Source of the DNA: Paenibacillus harenae DSM 16969
Lineage (GTDB): Bacteria; Bacillota; Bacilli; Paenibacillales; Paenibacillaceae
Assembly (NCBI RefSeq): GCF_000422465.1
Contig: NZ_KE383842.1
Span: 1,571,845-1,635,844, forward strand
DNA: 64,000 nucleotides
Direction of reading: 5' to 3'
How positions within the stretch are numbered: position 1 is the stretch's first letter; each line of letters starts with the position of its first letter. The notes beneath the pieces were generated by a model. That model had not been told where the DNA came from. It saw only the letters and a list, made by a program, of their open reading frames with translations, and did no database searches. Position numbers and translations under genes: made by a program. Below, one piece after another: positions 52,556-61,532 of the stretch.

Positions 52556-53776
52556 CTAAAACCAGCTGTCTTCCCCCGCTGATTGTACGGCCGTCTGACT
52601 AGCCGCTGACAGCATCAGCTCCTCCGTACCTTCGACGGCCGCCGCTATCAGCTCATCATAACCAAGCATTTGCTTCTCCGCCTTCATAACGATATTGAGG
52701 TTGGGATTCGTGCTCGGCGACTTCGGCAAAAACAAGGTGCAGCAATCCTCATAAGGAAGGATAGACGTTTCGAACGTTCCGATCCGCACGGCCACGTCAA
52801 TGATCTCCTGCTTGTCCATCATAATTAAAGGCTTGAGAAGCGGCAGCCCGGTTGCCCTTCCGATTACGTTCATGCTGGCCAGCGTCTGGCTAGCTACTTG
52901 TCCCAGGCTCTCGCCCGTGACGATTCCGCCCGCGCCGCTACGCTGCGCAAGCTGCTCCGTGATTCGAAGCATCGCCCTGCGCATAAGCGTAATAATCAGG
53001 TTATCGTTCTTCGACTGGGCAATCTTTGTCTGGAGATCCGTGAAAGGCACGAGATGCAGCTTGATCGGCTCACCGCTGTAATAAGAAAGCCGCTTCGCCA
53101 GCTCAATCACCTTGTCTTTCGCTTTGTCGCTTGTGAACGGATAGCTGTGGAAATGCACGGCCTCCAGCTCCAATCCTTTGCGCAGCGCCATCCACCCCGC
53201 TACCGGACTGTCGATGCCGCCCGAAAGCAGCAGCAGCGCTTTCCCGTTAGAGCCGTAAGGAAAGCCGCCGGCTGCCGTTATGACCTCGTAATAGAGATAG
53301 ACCGCTTCCTCCTGGATATCTACGCGCAGTTCCACGTCGGGCTTCTTCACGTCTACTTTGAGTTCAGGCATGGAACGCAGCACGTAACCCCCGACCAGAT
53401 GGTTCATCTCCTGCGAGGTGTGCGGGTATGCCTTCCAGGCGCGCTTGGCATTCACTTTAAAGGTGGCGGGCTTATCCGGGATAGACTGCATCAGGGCTGC
53501 GGCCGCGGCTTGTATTTTCTCCAGCTCCAGCTCCGTGCTCATGACGGGGCTGACTGAAATAATGCCGAACAAATCCTTCAGCCGGTCCGCCACTGGTTCA
53601 TAGGGCAGCCCGTTCAGCTTCACGTATAATCGCCCATATGACTTAAAGTACGTAACCGGTCCAAATCCGATTAGCGCTTGCTTGACCTGATCGATCATCC
53701 GCTTCTCGAATCGGTTCCGGTTTCGCCCTTTCATCGTTAAATCGCCGTAACGCAATACAATTTGATCATAAAGCAA
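52556..53776 (-). CDS. thiI: tRNA 4-thiouridine synthase ThiI (without rhodanese domain)
   Basis: Adenylates U8 of tRNA and inserts sulfur to make s4U; in many bacteria it also feeds thiamine thiazole synthesis. The 406-residue protein has an NFLD/THUMP region (residues 1-165) and a PP-loop pyrophosphatase domain with SGGIDS at 185-190. A C-terminal rhodanese domain, as in E. coli, is absent, so sulfur must come straight from a cysteine desulfurase, the adjacent nifZ. The start is TTG (53776), matching the MxYDxIxxRYG family start, with AGAGGAGAT about 11 nt upstream inside the nifZ end. Confidence 0.93.
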   Translation of the reverse strand: MLYDQIVLRYGDLTMKGRNRNRFEKRMIDQVKQALIGFGPVTYFKSYGRLYVKLNGLPYEPVADRLKDLFGIISVSPVMSTELELEKIQAAAAALMQSIPDKPATFKVNAKRAWKAYPHTSQEMNHLVGGYVLRSMPELKVDVKKPDVELRVDIQEEAVYLYYEVITAAGGFPYGSNGKALLLLSGGIDSPVAGWMALRKGLELEAVHFHSYPFTSDKAKDKVIELAKRLSYYSGEPIKLHLVPFTDLQTKIAQSKNDNLIITLMRRAMLRITEQLAQRSGAGGIVTGESLGQVASQTLASMNVIGRATGLPLLKPLIMMDKQEIIDVAVRIGTFETSILPYEDCCTLFLPKSPSTNPNLNIVMKAEKQMLGYDELIAAAVEGTEELMLSAASQTAVQSAGEDSWF

Positions 53777-53778
53777 GG

Positions 53779-54927
53779 TTAGGTCAATCTCCTCTCAAGC
53801 GGCTTTAATTGCCCGACAATGCGGCGAAGAGCAGCGCCCAGCTCCGCGATATCCCGCTCCTGATGCTCGTCGCCGAAGCTGATCCGAATGCCGCCCGACG
53901 CCTGTTCGAGGCTGGCGCCAATGGCAAGCAGGACGCGGCTTGGCTTATTGTCCTTCGATGAGCAAGCCGATTTCGTTGATGCCATTATACCATGCTGCTC
54001 CAGCATGTGGATGACAACCTCCGGTTTCATGCCGGGATAGGAGAAGTGAAGGATGTGCGCGGCCGAGGGCTCTCCGCCGTTCACCTTCAGCTCCGGAATT
54101 TCCGCGATGATTCCGATCAGCTGCCGCTTTAGCCCGAGCATTCGCCGCTGCCGCTCCTCCATCGATTCCATCGACATGCGCAGCGCCTTCGCTGATGCGA
54201 CGATGCCGGGAACATTTTGCGTGCCGGCCCGGTATCCGAACTCCTGCGTTCCGCCGGTAAACAGCGGATGCAGCGACAAGCCGTCGCGCATATACAGGTA
54301 ACCGACGCCCTTCGGTCCGCGAAGCTTATGCGCCGAGCCGGACAACAGGTCAATCCCCCACTCCTCAATCTGCAAGGGCAGCTTGCCTATGCTTTGTACC
54401 GCATCGACATGGAATATCACTTTCGGCAGCCGCTTCAGAAGACTGCCGATTTGGCCAATCGGCTGCACGGAACCGATCTCATTATTGACATGCATAATGC
54501 TGACGAGGATGGTCTCGTCCGTAAGAGCCTTCTCTACCTGCTCCGGGGTGACATGGCCGGATTCACTGACCGGCAAATAAGTTACGCGGAAGCCTTCCTG
54601 CTCCAGTTGGGCAAATGCTTCGTATACCGAAGCGTGCTCGATTTGCGTTGTGATGAGATGCCGTCCCCTGCCGGCATACTGCCTCGCCGCGCCTTTAATC
54701 GCCAGATTGTTCGATTCCGTCCCGCCCCCCGTAAAAATCCAGGAGCCGGCTTTGGTTTGTAACTGGCTTGCGATTACCGCGCGCGACCGCTCAATCAGTT
54801 TGTCAGCGGCTGTACCCGCAAGGTGGAGCGATGACGGATTCGCATATTCCGAACGCATCACTTCCATCATCGTCTGCACGACCTCGTCGTAAGGCGGCGT
54901 TGAAGCGCAGTGGTCAAAATATAACAT
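53779..54927 (-). CDS. nifZ: NifZ/IscS-like cysteine desulfurase for s4U
   Basis: PLP-dependent cysteine desulfurase that supplies persulfide sulfur to ThiI. The 382-residue protein has MLYFDHCASTPP at the start, the PLP lysine in SGSAHKLRGPKG (Lys201) and the catalytic loop STKSACSSKD with Cys322. Its genes pair with thiI in B. subtilis (nifZ-thiI), where NifZ alone is enough for s4U formation. The ATG at 54927 follows AAAAGGGGGATACTACGGAT. The thiI start lies 3 bp after its stop, so translation is coupled. Confidence 0.94.
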   Translation of the reverse strand: MLYFDHCASTPPYDEVVQTMMEVMRSEYANPSSLHLAGTAADKLIERSRAVIASQLQTKAGSWIFTGGGTESNNLAIKGAARQYAGRGRHLITTQIEHASVYEAFAQLEQEGFRVTYLPVSESGHVTPEQVEKALTDETILVSIMHVNNEIGSVQPIGQIGSLLKRLPKVIFHVDAVQSIGKLPLQIEEWGIDLLSGSAHKLRGPKGVGYLYMRDGLSLHPLFTGGTQEFGYRAGTQNVPGIVASAKALRMSMESMEERQRRMLGLKRQLIGIIAEIPELKVNGGEPSAAHILHFSYPGMKPEVVIHMLEQHGIMASTKSACSSKDNKPSRVLLAIGASLEQASGGIRISFGDEHQERDIAELGAALRRIVGQLKPLERRLT

Positions 54928-54947
54928 ATCCGTAGTATCCCCCTTTT

Positions 54948-55010
54948 CAAAAAGAAAAAGATCAGCGACCGCCTCTGCAAAAAAGCGCAGAAAATCAGGA
55001 TCGTGATCTT
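54948..55010 (-). terminator. Branched terminator after the transglycosylase gene
   Basis: Outer stem AAGATCA / TGATCTT (54958-54964, 55004-55010) encloses inner pairs including TCTGC/GCAGA. It is followed on the minus strand by TTTTCTTTTTG. Confidence 0.65.
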
Positions 55011-55023
55011 GTTGCCGCTTTTG

Positions 55024-55701
55024 TTATCTAACTTGCAATACCTTAGCGACATAACGCTGCGTCTCTTCCGGCAGCGCTTCTAGATTTGCTGTCAGCTGCT
55101 CATTCGTCCGGATTCCCGCGCGGTCGACGCGTCCCGGTCCGGCGTTGTAAGCTGCCAGAGCAACCTGCTCATTACCGTTATATTTCCGAAGAAGGATGGA
55201 TAAGTACTTCGTGCCGCCGTCAATGTTCTGCGCAGGATCAAATGAATCCGTAACGCCAAGCCCTCTCGCCGTTCCGTCCATCAGCTGCATCAGGCCCTTC
55301 GCTCCGGCGCCGGATACGGCATCCGCCCGAAAGTCCGATTCGGTCTGGATGACCGCCTGTATGAGACCGGCATCCACGCCGTATTTCGCTGAAGCCTCTT
55401 CAATCAGGGTATCGTATTCGCTTGGGCTTCGTTCTGCCGCTTCACTGCCGCCTATGTACGAAACGTTCGTTAATCCGTTCAGAGACGACAGCTGCGCCAG
55501 CGCGTCCGCGGGTACGACGGATACGGAAGAATGGCCGCCTAATAAGCCGGAAGACATATATTGAGACAATAAAGTATCGAATAAGGAAGCGGAGCCGTCG
55601 CCGGCAGACGCATTCAACGGGTTGGCAGCGGATTGCATATTGGCGCCTGGCGCCAGCTGGAGCTGAAGCAATGTTTTTAAAATACGCGGATCGATACTCA
55701 T
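55024..55701 (-). CDS. SLT-domain lytic transglycosylase (CwlQ/YjbJ-like)
   Basis: Cleaves glycan strands of peptidoglycan. The 225-residue protein has a Ser/Ala-rich N-terminal half and a C-terminal SLT (goose-lysozyme-like) domain from about residue 95. The catalytic Glu121 is in AVIQTESDF, followed by GAKGLMQLMDGTARGLGV, GGTKYLSILL and AYNAGPGRV. No signal peptide or membrane segment is visible at MSIDPRILKTLLQLQLAPGA, so export is unexplained; B. subtilis CwlQ (YjbJ) is the nearest relative I can name. The ATG at 55701 follows CCGGGAGGAAATC. It is monocistronic. Confidence 0.88.
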   Translation of the reverse strand: MSIDPRILKTLLQLQLAPGANMQSAANPLNASAGDGSASLFDTLLSQYMSSGLLGGHSSVSVVPADALAQLSSLNGLTNVSYIGGSEAAERSPSEYDTLIEEASAKYGVDAGLIQAVIQTESDFRADAVSGAGAKGLMQLMDGTARGLGVTDSFDPAQNIDGGTKYLSILLRKYNGNEQVALAAYNAGPGRVDRAGIRTNEQLTANLEALPEETQRYVAKVLQVR

Positions 55702-55845
55702 GATTTCCTCCCGGCCTGATTGCGATGAAAATAAGAATTCGAGATCAAAATAAACGTTCTATTATCTATATCGGTTCTTATTGTACATGTTTTTAGCCCA
55801 AACAGCCAGCCTGTCTGATCGACCGAAGCCAGCCTATAAGAAAAT

Positions 55846-55886
55846 ATTAAAAAGCGAATCATGCCTGCAATGAGGAATGATCCGCT
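55846..55886 (-). terminator. Terminator of the nitroreductase gene
   Basis: The stem AGCGGATCAT / ATGATTCGCT (55853-55862, 55877-55886) with one G-T pair is followed by TTTTTAATATTTTC on the minus strand. Confidence 0.85.
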
Positions 55887-55914
55887 CTTTATAAGCAAAG
55901 CTTCTAAGATCGCA

Positions 55915-56517
55915 TTATTTATAAACTTTCACGCGCTCCTCAAGCGGTTTAAAATCCTTCTCGCCCGGCTCTGCCGTCGGCTTGCCGAATGGCATTTGCG
56001 CAACCATCTGCCAGGAATCAGGAATGGACCAGGCTGCTTTGACCTCTTCGTCAATAAGCGGGTTGTAGTGCTGAAGCGTAGCCCCGAGGCCCTCGGCCTC
56101 AAGCGCTGTCCAGATGACGAATTGGTGCATGCCTGACGTATGCTGCGACCAAATCGGGAAGTTCTGCGCGTAGGACGGGAAGCTTTGCATCAATCCGTCG
56201 ACGACATCCTTATCTTCGAAAAACAAAACGGTGCCGTAGCCGGCTTTAAAAGCGTTCATTTTCTGCTCCGTCGACTCGAATTGGTCGGCGGGCACGATTT
56301 TACGAAGAGTTCCCGTTGTCAGGTCCCAGAGCTTGTTATGGTTCTCGCCAAGCAGCACGACGACTCTCGTGCTTTGCGAATTAAAGGAAGACGGCGTATG
56401 CTTAACGGCCTCCTGGACGATTTCTACGATTTTGTCATCGGAAATGACGGCTTCCTTGCTGATCCCATAGATCGAGCGTCTGTTTTTTACTGCCTCCAAA
56501 AAGGGTTGGGATGTCAT
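55915..56517 (-). CDS. Nitroreductase-family flavoprotein (YdgI/YodC-like)
   Basis: FMN-dependent NAD(P)H oxidoreductase of the nitroreductase family, 200 residues, usually a homodimer. Visible motifs are the FMN-phosphate segment FLEAVKNRRSIYGISKEAVI at the N-terminus, HTPSSFNSQSTRVVVL and GLGATLQHYNPLIDEEV in the C-terminal half. Physiological substrates of such proteins are rarely known; quinones and nitroaromatics are typical in vitro. The ATG at 56517 follows AAAGGAGAGGCAGGAG. It is transcribed from a near-consensus promoter in a very AT-rich leader and ends at its own terminator. Confidence 0.9.
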   Translation of the reverse strand: MTSQPFLEAVKNRRSIYGISKEAVISDDKIVEIVQEAVKHTPSSFNSQSTRVVVLLGENHNKLWDLTTGTLRKIVPADQFESTEQKMNAFKAGYGTVLFFEDKDVVDGLMQSFPSYAQNFPIWSQHTSGMHQFVIWTALEAEGLGATLQHYNPLIDEEVKAAWSIPDSWQMVAQMPFGKPTAEPGEKDFKPLEERVKVYK

Positions 56518-56564
56518 TGATTCTCCTGCCTCTCCTTTAATATATTACTTAATTTAATATAGTT

Positions 56565-56593
56565 ACTATAATATTTATATAAAACAATGTCAA
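56565..56593 (-). promoter_or_regulatory. Strong promoter of the nitroreductase gene
   Basis: TTGACA (56588-56593), 17-bp spacer, TATAGT (56565-56570). The leader between it and the ATG contains the palindrome TAATATATTA (56538-56547), a possible operator. Confidence 0.85.
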
Positions 56594-56617
56594 GAGCACG
56601 GAATCATTATTCCCCAT

Positions 56618-57304
56618 CTAATCGTAAATATGCCCGATCAGTTTGACAGCTCCCAACAGCAGCATGCAAATGCCGAAAGCGACCAGCTCAAGCTGCAAGA
56701 GATACCATGGCCAGGGTGCCAGAAAATCCAGCAGTGAAGCCGTGGACGGCTTGCGCGCAAGAAACATGAAGTTCGTCGTTCCTGTAACGATATTTGTAAT
56801 GGCGGCAGGAACGGCCAGCACGTGCAGCCAAAGCATCGCGCTCAGCACGGAACGATAAGTCGGGCGGTAACGTTCAACGGCCATTAAGAACAAGGCTGCG
56901 CCAATGATTCCGATGTGGGCGATAAAAAAATGAAAATACCGGAATTGGGGAAAGCTTACATCTAAATTCGGCGTGAGAATCGCTTGCAGCGCGCCCATGC
57001 TGCCAAGAAAAAACACAAGACCGTACAGCCGTTTATGATTCGTCATCAACGTGAGCGCCGACAGCAGGACCATCAGGCTGCACAGCTGGAACGGCAATGA
57101 AGCAACCTCCCAGTTGCGATCTAGTACATAAGAGAGCTGGAGCGAAGCCTCGGAGCAAAGCAGCAGAGCCGCCAGACTGATCCGCGTAATTTTGTTCGCC
57201 TTTGGCTGCCGAAGCCTCTTCCGGAGCAAGAGAATACCTGTAAATACAAGCAAAGCGGCTGCCAATGCCGATAAGTGCGCCGCCGAGAAAAGTTCAAAAT
57301 CCAC
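56618..57304 (-). CDS. TIGR02206/YwaF-type membrane protein
   Basis: A 228-residue integral membrane protein with seven hydrophobic segments, of the TIGR02206 family (B. subtilis YwaF). Typical features are DFELFSAAHLSALAAALLVF at the N-terminus, a LPFQLCSL motif in the middle, and the FRYFHFFIAHIGIIGAALF histidine-rich helix. Function is unknown. I take the GTG at 57304, 5 nt after GGGGGAG; a TTG at 57361 would add 19 polar residues. It lies 76 bp after the response regulator, separated by that gene's terminator. Confidence 0.82.
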   Translation of the reverse strand: MDFELFSAAHLSALAAALLVFTGILLLRKRLRQPKANKITRISLAALLLCSEASLQLSYVLDRNWEVASLPFQLCSLMVLLSALTLMTNHKRLYGLVFFLGSMGALQAILTPNLDVSFPQFRYFHFFIAHIGIIGAALFLMAVERYRPTYRSVLSAMLWLHVLAVPAAITNIVTGTTNFMFLARKPSTASLLDFLAPWPWYLLQLELVAFGICMLLLGAVKLIGHIYD

Positions 57305-57361
57305 GTCTTCTCCCCCTTTCCATCCCGCTGTCTCTATTTCAATTTTGTTAAATTGCGGCAA

Positions 57362-57393
57362 AAAAAAATAGTACCAACTTTACTTGGTACTAT
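57362..57393 (-). terminator. Terminator overlapping the response regulator stop
   Basis: The stem ATAGTACCAA / TTGGTACTAT (57369-57378, 57384-57393) contains the TAA at 57380-57382 and is followed by a run of Ts on the minus strand. Confidence 0.93.
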
Positions 57394-58078
57394 CATTGTC
57401 ATTCTGCTTTTGAAATAAGCCCATTTCCTTCGCTTTATTTGCCGCTTCGCGGGAGCCCGGGAGATTCAGCTTTTTTAATATATGATTCACGTGATTTTTG
57501 ACGGTGCGAATGGAAACGACCAGCTTATCGGCAATTTGCGGCTGCGTATAGCCTTGGTCGATCAAGTCGAGGAGCTGCAGCTCGGAAGGCGTAATGAGGT
57601 CATGCAGCTTCTTCGCTTCAAACTCCCGCTCCAGCTGCTTCAGCCGGCGGAATTCCTCCCGCATCCGTTCCGCGACCGCCGCGTTAATCGGCGACTGCTT
57701 GCGATACGCGGATCGAACAGCCGCCGGCAGCGCTTCAAAGTCGGATTTGATCTGGTAATCGATCGCGCCCGCCTGAAACGACCGGAAGATGAGCTCCTTC
57801 TCTTCCATCGACGTCAGCATGATCACGCGGGAGCCGGTAGCGGAGGCAGCCTCCTCGGCGAGCATAACCCCTTCCGGCCGGCCGTCCAGCATGATGTCCA
57901 TCAGAATGACGTCCGCCGGCAGCGGCGCATGCTGGTCATCCGATAAAGCCAATCGTACAATCTCCGCCCGGTCTGCTGTCCATACGACCTCCATATCTTG
58001 TTCCTTATTTAAGTATGCGACAAGGCCGCGCAGCCAGTCGGGATCATCCTCGACGATCCATACCCGAATTTTAGACAT
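57380..58078 (-). CDS. NarL/LuxR-type response regulator
   Basis: Two-component response regulator, 232 residues. The receiver domain has the acidic pocket VEDDPDW (11-12) and phosphoacceptor Asp61 in ILMDIMLDG. The switch Thr/Ser (MLTSMEEKE) and Lys (YQIKSD) are also present. A helical linker (about 130-160) precedes a LuxR-type helix-turn-helix, LITPSELQLLDLIDQGYTQPQIADKLV, split here across residues 165-195. It overlaps the kinase gene by 8 nt and is the second gene of the pair. Targets are unknown; the next gene downstream, a YwaF-type membrane protein, is separated by a terminator. Confidence 0.93.
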   Translation of the reverse strand: MSKIRVWIVEDDPDWLRGLVAYLNKEQDMEVVWTADRAEIVRLALSDDQHAPLPADVILMDIMLDGRPEGVMLAEEAASATGSRVIMLTSMEEKELIFRSFQAGAIDYQIKSDFEALPAAVRSAYRKQSPINAAVAERMREEFRRLKQLEREFEAKKLHDLITPSELQLLDLIDQGYTQPQIADKLVVSIRTVKNHVNHILKKLNLPGSREAANKAKEMGLFQKQNDNDSTK

Positions 58079-59474
58079 TGACCTTGCTCCCTTCTCTGCG
58101 GTTAATGCGGTTCCTCACAGCATGAACTTTTTTCTTCGGAAATGTCATGTAAACGGAAGTGCCGGATCCCGGTTTGCTGCGGAGCATAAGCATCCCTCTA
58201 TGCTTACGCATGACATGGTACGCATACGGCAGACCAAGGCCAAAATTCGCGCTGCTGCCGCTCTTGGTCGTATAGAACGGCTCGAGCACCTTCGCCGTCT
58301 CCTTCTTGCTCATGCCCGGCCCCGAATCCCGAATCTCTATGACCAACTCCCGCTTCGTTTCGGTTAGATGAATGTACAGCTCGCCGCGGCCCTGCATCGC
58401 TTCGATCGCGTTCGATACAAGATTTCCGAGCGCTTCGCTGATTTGCGCGGGATCGATCAGACAGGTCCAGCCTTCAACAAGCCCGCAGCGCAGCTTCACA
58501 TGCTCAAGCACAGGCTCATAAGCCTTCAGCGTCTGCCGAATAAGCTCGGACAGATCGACGGCCTCGGCCCGCAGCTCCAGATCCTCCGTACGCCGGTGCA
58601 CCCGCTGCAGCATATCCTGCATATGGCGGGTAGCGTGTAATACCGTCTCTATGTCGGCTAACAGCTCCCGTTGATTGGTCTCGACCGCATAAGCCCTGAT
58701 TTTCTCCGAGAATAGACGCATTTTGCCGGCGTCATTCTTGATGGCATGATTCAGGATCGCCGTGCCTGACGTAACAGCCCGCAGCGTCGTATCGAATCGG
58801 CGGCGATCGACCAAGATGCGGACGCCCATGAAGCCGTAAGTAAATAAACCGACCACGAATACCGTTACGCCAAGCCCCACAATCCAAGTATTATAGACCC
58901 ACATCCGCAGATGGCCGAAGCTGGGCAGGACGTAATTCATCACCATACTGAACATAACCGGCGGCAATACGGCTGAACAAACGATCCAATGCGTACGGGA
59001 AAAGGAAGCATACAATTGACGCTTCAGCAGCACCTGCACCGTGCCGTACAAGATATAAGGAACAGCCCACCAGACGACGACACGGAACGTGATCGGATAG
59101 ATCTCGTTGTATGGAGGGGTAAAGATCAAGCAGCCGATAATGGGAACGAGCAGCAGAAGAGGAATGAGCTGCCCCTGCCGCTCAGATAATCGGACGGGCC
59201 GATAGGCGATCGCAAACAATACGAAAGCATAAGGCAAACCATAATATGAAAATACGGAAGCGGCCGCCTGCAAGCGGTATAGCAGCTGCTGGGCCACTTC
59301 ATTCATGCCTGCATCCGCCGCGGCCGGCAGAATGTATTGATCAAGGACGGCCGCCAGCGCTCCTGCTCCTCCGCTGAAAGCAACGGCACCGAGCCATCGG
59401 TTAACGGCGGCTCTCCGGTCCGAAAACCAGACGATGGCCGCGATCGTCCATAGTGCGATTAGTACGAACAGCAT
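58071..59474 (-). CDS. Seven-helix sensor histidine kinase
   Basis: Membrane sensor kinase, 467 residues. Residues 1-220 contain seven or so hydrophobic segments with short loops, a 7TM-like input module. The dimerisation domain has an unusual H-box, AILNHAIKNDAGKMRLF, with the likely phosphoacceptor His243. The ATPase domain has the N-box ALGNLVSNAIEAM, the G1 box DSGPGMSKKE and the G2 box GLGLPYAYHVMRKHRG. The ATG at 59474 follows AAGGAGACGTCAT. The ligand is unknown. The gene order kinase-regulator with an 8-nt overlap shows a dedicated pair. Confidence 0.92.
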   Translation of the reverse strand: MLFVLIALWTIAAIVWFSDRRAAVNRWLGAVAFSGGAGALAAVLDQYILPAAADAGMNEVAQQLLYRLQAAASVFSYYGLPYAFVLFAIAYRPVRLSERQGQLIPLLLLVPIIGCLIFTPPYNEIYPITFRVVVWWAVPYILYGTVQVLLKRQLYASFSRTHWIVCSAVLPPVMFSMVMNYVLPSFGHLRMWVYNTWIVGLGVTVFVVGLFTYGFMGVRILVDRRRFDTTLRAVTSGTAILNHAIKNDAGKMRLFSEKIRAYAVETNQRELLADIETVLHATRHMQDMLQRVHRRTEDLELRAEAVDLSELIRQTLKAYEPVLEHVKLRCGLVEGWTCLIDPAQISEALGNLVSNAIEAMQGRGELYIHLTETKRELVIEIRDSGPGMSKKETAKVLEPFYTTKSGSSANFGLGLPYAYHVMRKHRGMLMLRSKPGSGTSVYMTFPKKKVHAVRNRINRREGSKVNV

Positions 59475-59553
59475 ATGACGTCTCCTTAGATGTACGATGG
59501 TTAGAACTTCTCAACGTTCATTTCGGCATTTTACCCGTTTATCCCTCTTTTTT

Positions 59554-59596
59554 GAGCAGAAACTCCTATTGGCGCCCATGTCAAAGGACGCAACCG
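59554..59596 (+). repeat. Dispersed intergenic repeat, copy B
   Basis: A 43-bp unit that shares 33 of 43 positions with copy C (59652-59694) and 25 of 32 with copy A (11496-11527). Common core: GCAGAAAC-CCTAT-GGCG-CC. It ends in GGACGCAACCG, as does copy C. Confidence 0.65.
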
Positions 59597-59606
59597 TTTC
59601 GCGGAA

Positions 59607-59650
59607 AATTCTAAGCACATCTATGTATGAAACTTACATTTCTTAGAATT
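59607..59650. repeat. Inverted repeat between copies B and C
   Basis: Arms AATTCTAAG (59607-59615) and CTTAGAATT (59642-59650), perfect over 9 bp, enclose a 26-bp AT-rich loop. The 280-bp gap 59475-59753 holds this, the two repeat units and the chemoreceptor terminator, with no gene. Confidence 0.6.
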
Positions 59651-59651
59651 C

Positions 59652-59694
59652 GGGCAGAAACGCCTATCGGCGTCCTTGCGGGTGGACGCAACCG
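59652..59694 (+). repeat. Dispersed intergenic repeat, copy C
   Basis: A 43-bp unit, direct repeat of copy B at a distance of 98 bp. It contains GGCGTCC..GGACGC, able to form a small hairpin. Confidence 0.65.
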
Positions 59695-59710
59695 CCTGCC
59701 AACATAAAGC

Positions 59711-59740
59711 AACCGCCCGGTCAAACCGCCGGACGGTTGA
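59711..59740 (-). terminator. Hairpin after the chemoreceptor gene
   Basis: The stem CAACCGTCCGG / CCGGGCGGTTG (11 bp with one G-T) is followed on the minus strand by CTTTATG, a weak T-run. Confidence 0.65.
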
Positions 59741-59753
59741 AATGATGAATGTA

Positions 59754-61508
59754 CTATACCTTAAATACGGACGCGCTTTCCTTCAGTTCTTTCGACGATA
59801 ACGTCAGCTGTTCGGCCAGCGAGCGCAACTCATCGGAGATGTCATATTGCTTGCCGGACAGCCCGCTCATTAGTTCCATTTTACCGTTAACGTCGGAAGA
59901 AGTCTGAAGCAGCTTATCGACGGCGGAAACGATATGCGTCATCCCCTTCGTAATCTCGCTGATGGCGGTAGAAATCTCGCTTACCTGATCTGACAGCACC
60001 GAGCTTTGGGACTCAAGGGTTTGGAAGGTCGCGCTTGCCGTTTCCGAAGCTTGGCGCGTCGAATGGATGACATTCGAGAAGCTTCCGATTGTCCGGCTGC
60101 TAGCTTCCACATCGCCCTGGATCAACATCAGCTCTTTCGTAATTTGCTTGGAAATGGTGTCCGTCTGGCTGGAAAGCTTACGGATTTCATCCGCTACTAC
60201 GGCAAAGCCGCGGCCGTGCTCTCCCGCTCTTGCCGATTCGATTGAAGCATTGAGCGACAAAAGGTTAGTCTGCGTGTTCAAATCTTGAATGCCTGCCAGA
60301 AACTTCGATACATTGCCGTAACGGTCGTTCATCGTTTCGAACACTTCCGTCAGCTTGGCAAATTGATGGGCGGTTTCGTTCACCATCCGAACGACGCCCG
60401 CCATATGCTCCGAGCCGTTCCGGGAGGAATTCTTCATATGTTGCATATCAGTATTAATGTATTCGCTTGAAGCCGCGATTTCCTGCGAACTTGCCGAAAT
60501 TTGCTCCGTAACCGCAGAGATCGACGATGCATCGTCGTACTGGGACAGCAGCACCTGTCTGCCAAGATCGACCTGCCCCCTTACTTCCTCCGACGCCTGG
60601 CGGTTGCTGCCGATCATCGCATCCATATTCCGGGATACATGCAGAACGGTCTCGCTGACCGCCAAGGTGGATTTAATCGTGTCGCGAAGATTATTCCCCA
60701 TATCGGCCAACGCCAGGTCGATCTGTCCGAACTCATCCGAACGGGCCAGACGCTCTTGGCTTGTAAAATCATTCCCGCCATACGCGTTGATTCGTCTTGT
60801 AATGCCGGCAAGTCCCGTCTTGATCGACTGCGTGACGCCAAAAATCATTAAGGCCGGAAGGACGGCTAACAGGATTACGTTAATGAGCACGATGACATTG
60901 GCACTTGTAACGCTGTGATTCAGATCTTCCCTCGAGACGTTCGAATCCCCGGTCAAACGACTATCGATCGTTTCGTTCGCAAAACTTAGAATGATCGTAT
61001 ATGTACTAATTAAAGTCGATACCCGCTGCGATTTCTCTTCGGCACGCAGACCGTCCACATCCGTATCCGTCCTGATCAGGTTATCGAGCGCAAGCCGGAT
61101 CACGTTAACCTGGTTAGCATACAGCGGCCCGTCTTCCTCAGCAGGATATTTCCGATCCAATACGAGCATTTGCTTTTCCAGCTCATCGATTTGCGGCGGA
61201 AGCGTTCTAATCTCTTCCATAATGGCTTCCGCATCGCTCTCGCCGTTCTCGATCGCATCCACCATCCGCAGGATTGAATTCAGAATGACATTCGAAATCT
61301 CACGATAATTTCGTTCAATATTCGTCAACTCCTGCGTGTCTTTCACCGCCTTGGCGACCGACAGATTTTGCACATAAATGAAAATACCTGCACCCACATT
61401 GAAAATCGTAATAATCGCTGTAATCACAAGCAATCTCGTCGTAATCTTTCTCATGTTCATCTTCTTCATGAGGCCAACCATTTTCTCCAAACCAAACTTC
61501 TGAACCAC
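59754..61508 (-). CDS. Methyl-accepting chemotaxis protein under c-di-GMP riboswitch control
   Basis: A transmembrane chemoreceptor, 584 residues. A basic N-terminus precedes TM1 (about residues 24-46) and a ~160-residue extracellular, mostly helical sensor domain (four-helix-bundle type). TM2 (about 205-228, [20 protein letters not shown]) is followed by a HAMP-like segment and the coiled-coil signalling domain. Its tip [20 protein letters not shown] is the CheA/CheW-binding hairpin. The GTG at 61508 follows GAGGAGAG. No che or flagellar gene is nearby. The 5' leader carries a c-di-GMP-I riboswitch and terminator, so the gene responds to the sessile/motile second messenger. Confidence 0.94.
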   Translation of the reverse strand: MVQKFGLEKMVGLMKKMNMRKITTRLLVITAIITIFNVGAGIFIYVQNLSVAKAVKDTQELTNIERNYREISNVILNSILRMVDAIENGESDAEAIMEEIRTLPPQIDELEKQMLVLDRKYPAEEDGPLYANQVNVIRLALDNLIRTDTDVDGLRAEEKSQRVSTLISTYTIILSFANETIDSRLTGDSNVSREDLNHSVTSANVIVLINVILLAVLPALMIFGVTQSIKTGLAGITRRINAYGGNDFTSQERLARSDEFGQIDLALADMGNNLRDTIKSTLAVSETVLHVSRNMDAMIGSNRQASEEVRGQVDLGRQVLLSQYDDASSISAVTEQISASSQEIAASSEYINTDMQHMKNSSRNGSEHMAGVVRMVNETAHQFAKLTEVFETMNDRYGNVSKFLAGIQDLNTQTNLLSLNASIESARAGEHGRGFAVVADEIRKLSSQTDTISKQITKELMLIQGDVEASSRTIGSFSNVIHSTRQASETASATFQTLESQSSVLSDQVSEISTAISEITKGMTHIVSAVDKLLQTSSDVNGKMELMSGLSGKQYDISDELRSLAEQLTLSSKELKESASVFKV

Positions 61509-61532
61509 AATTTCTCTCTCCTCTGTTTTCTG

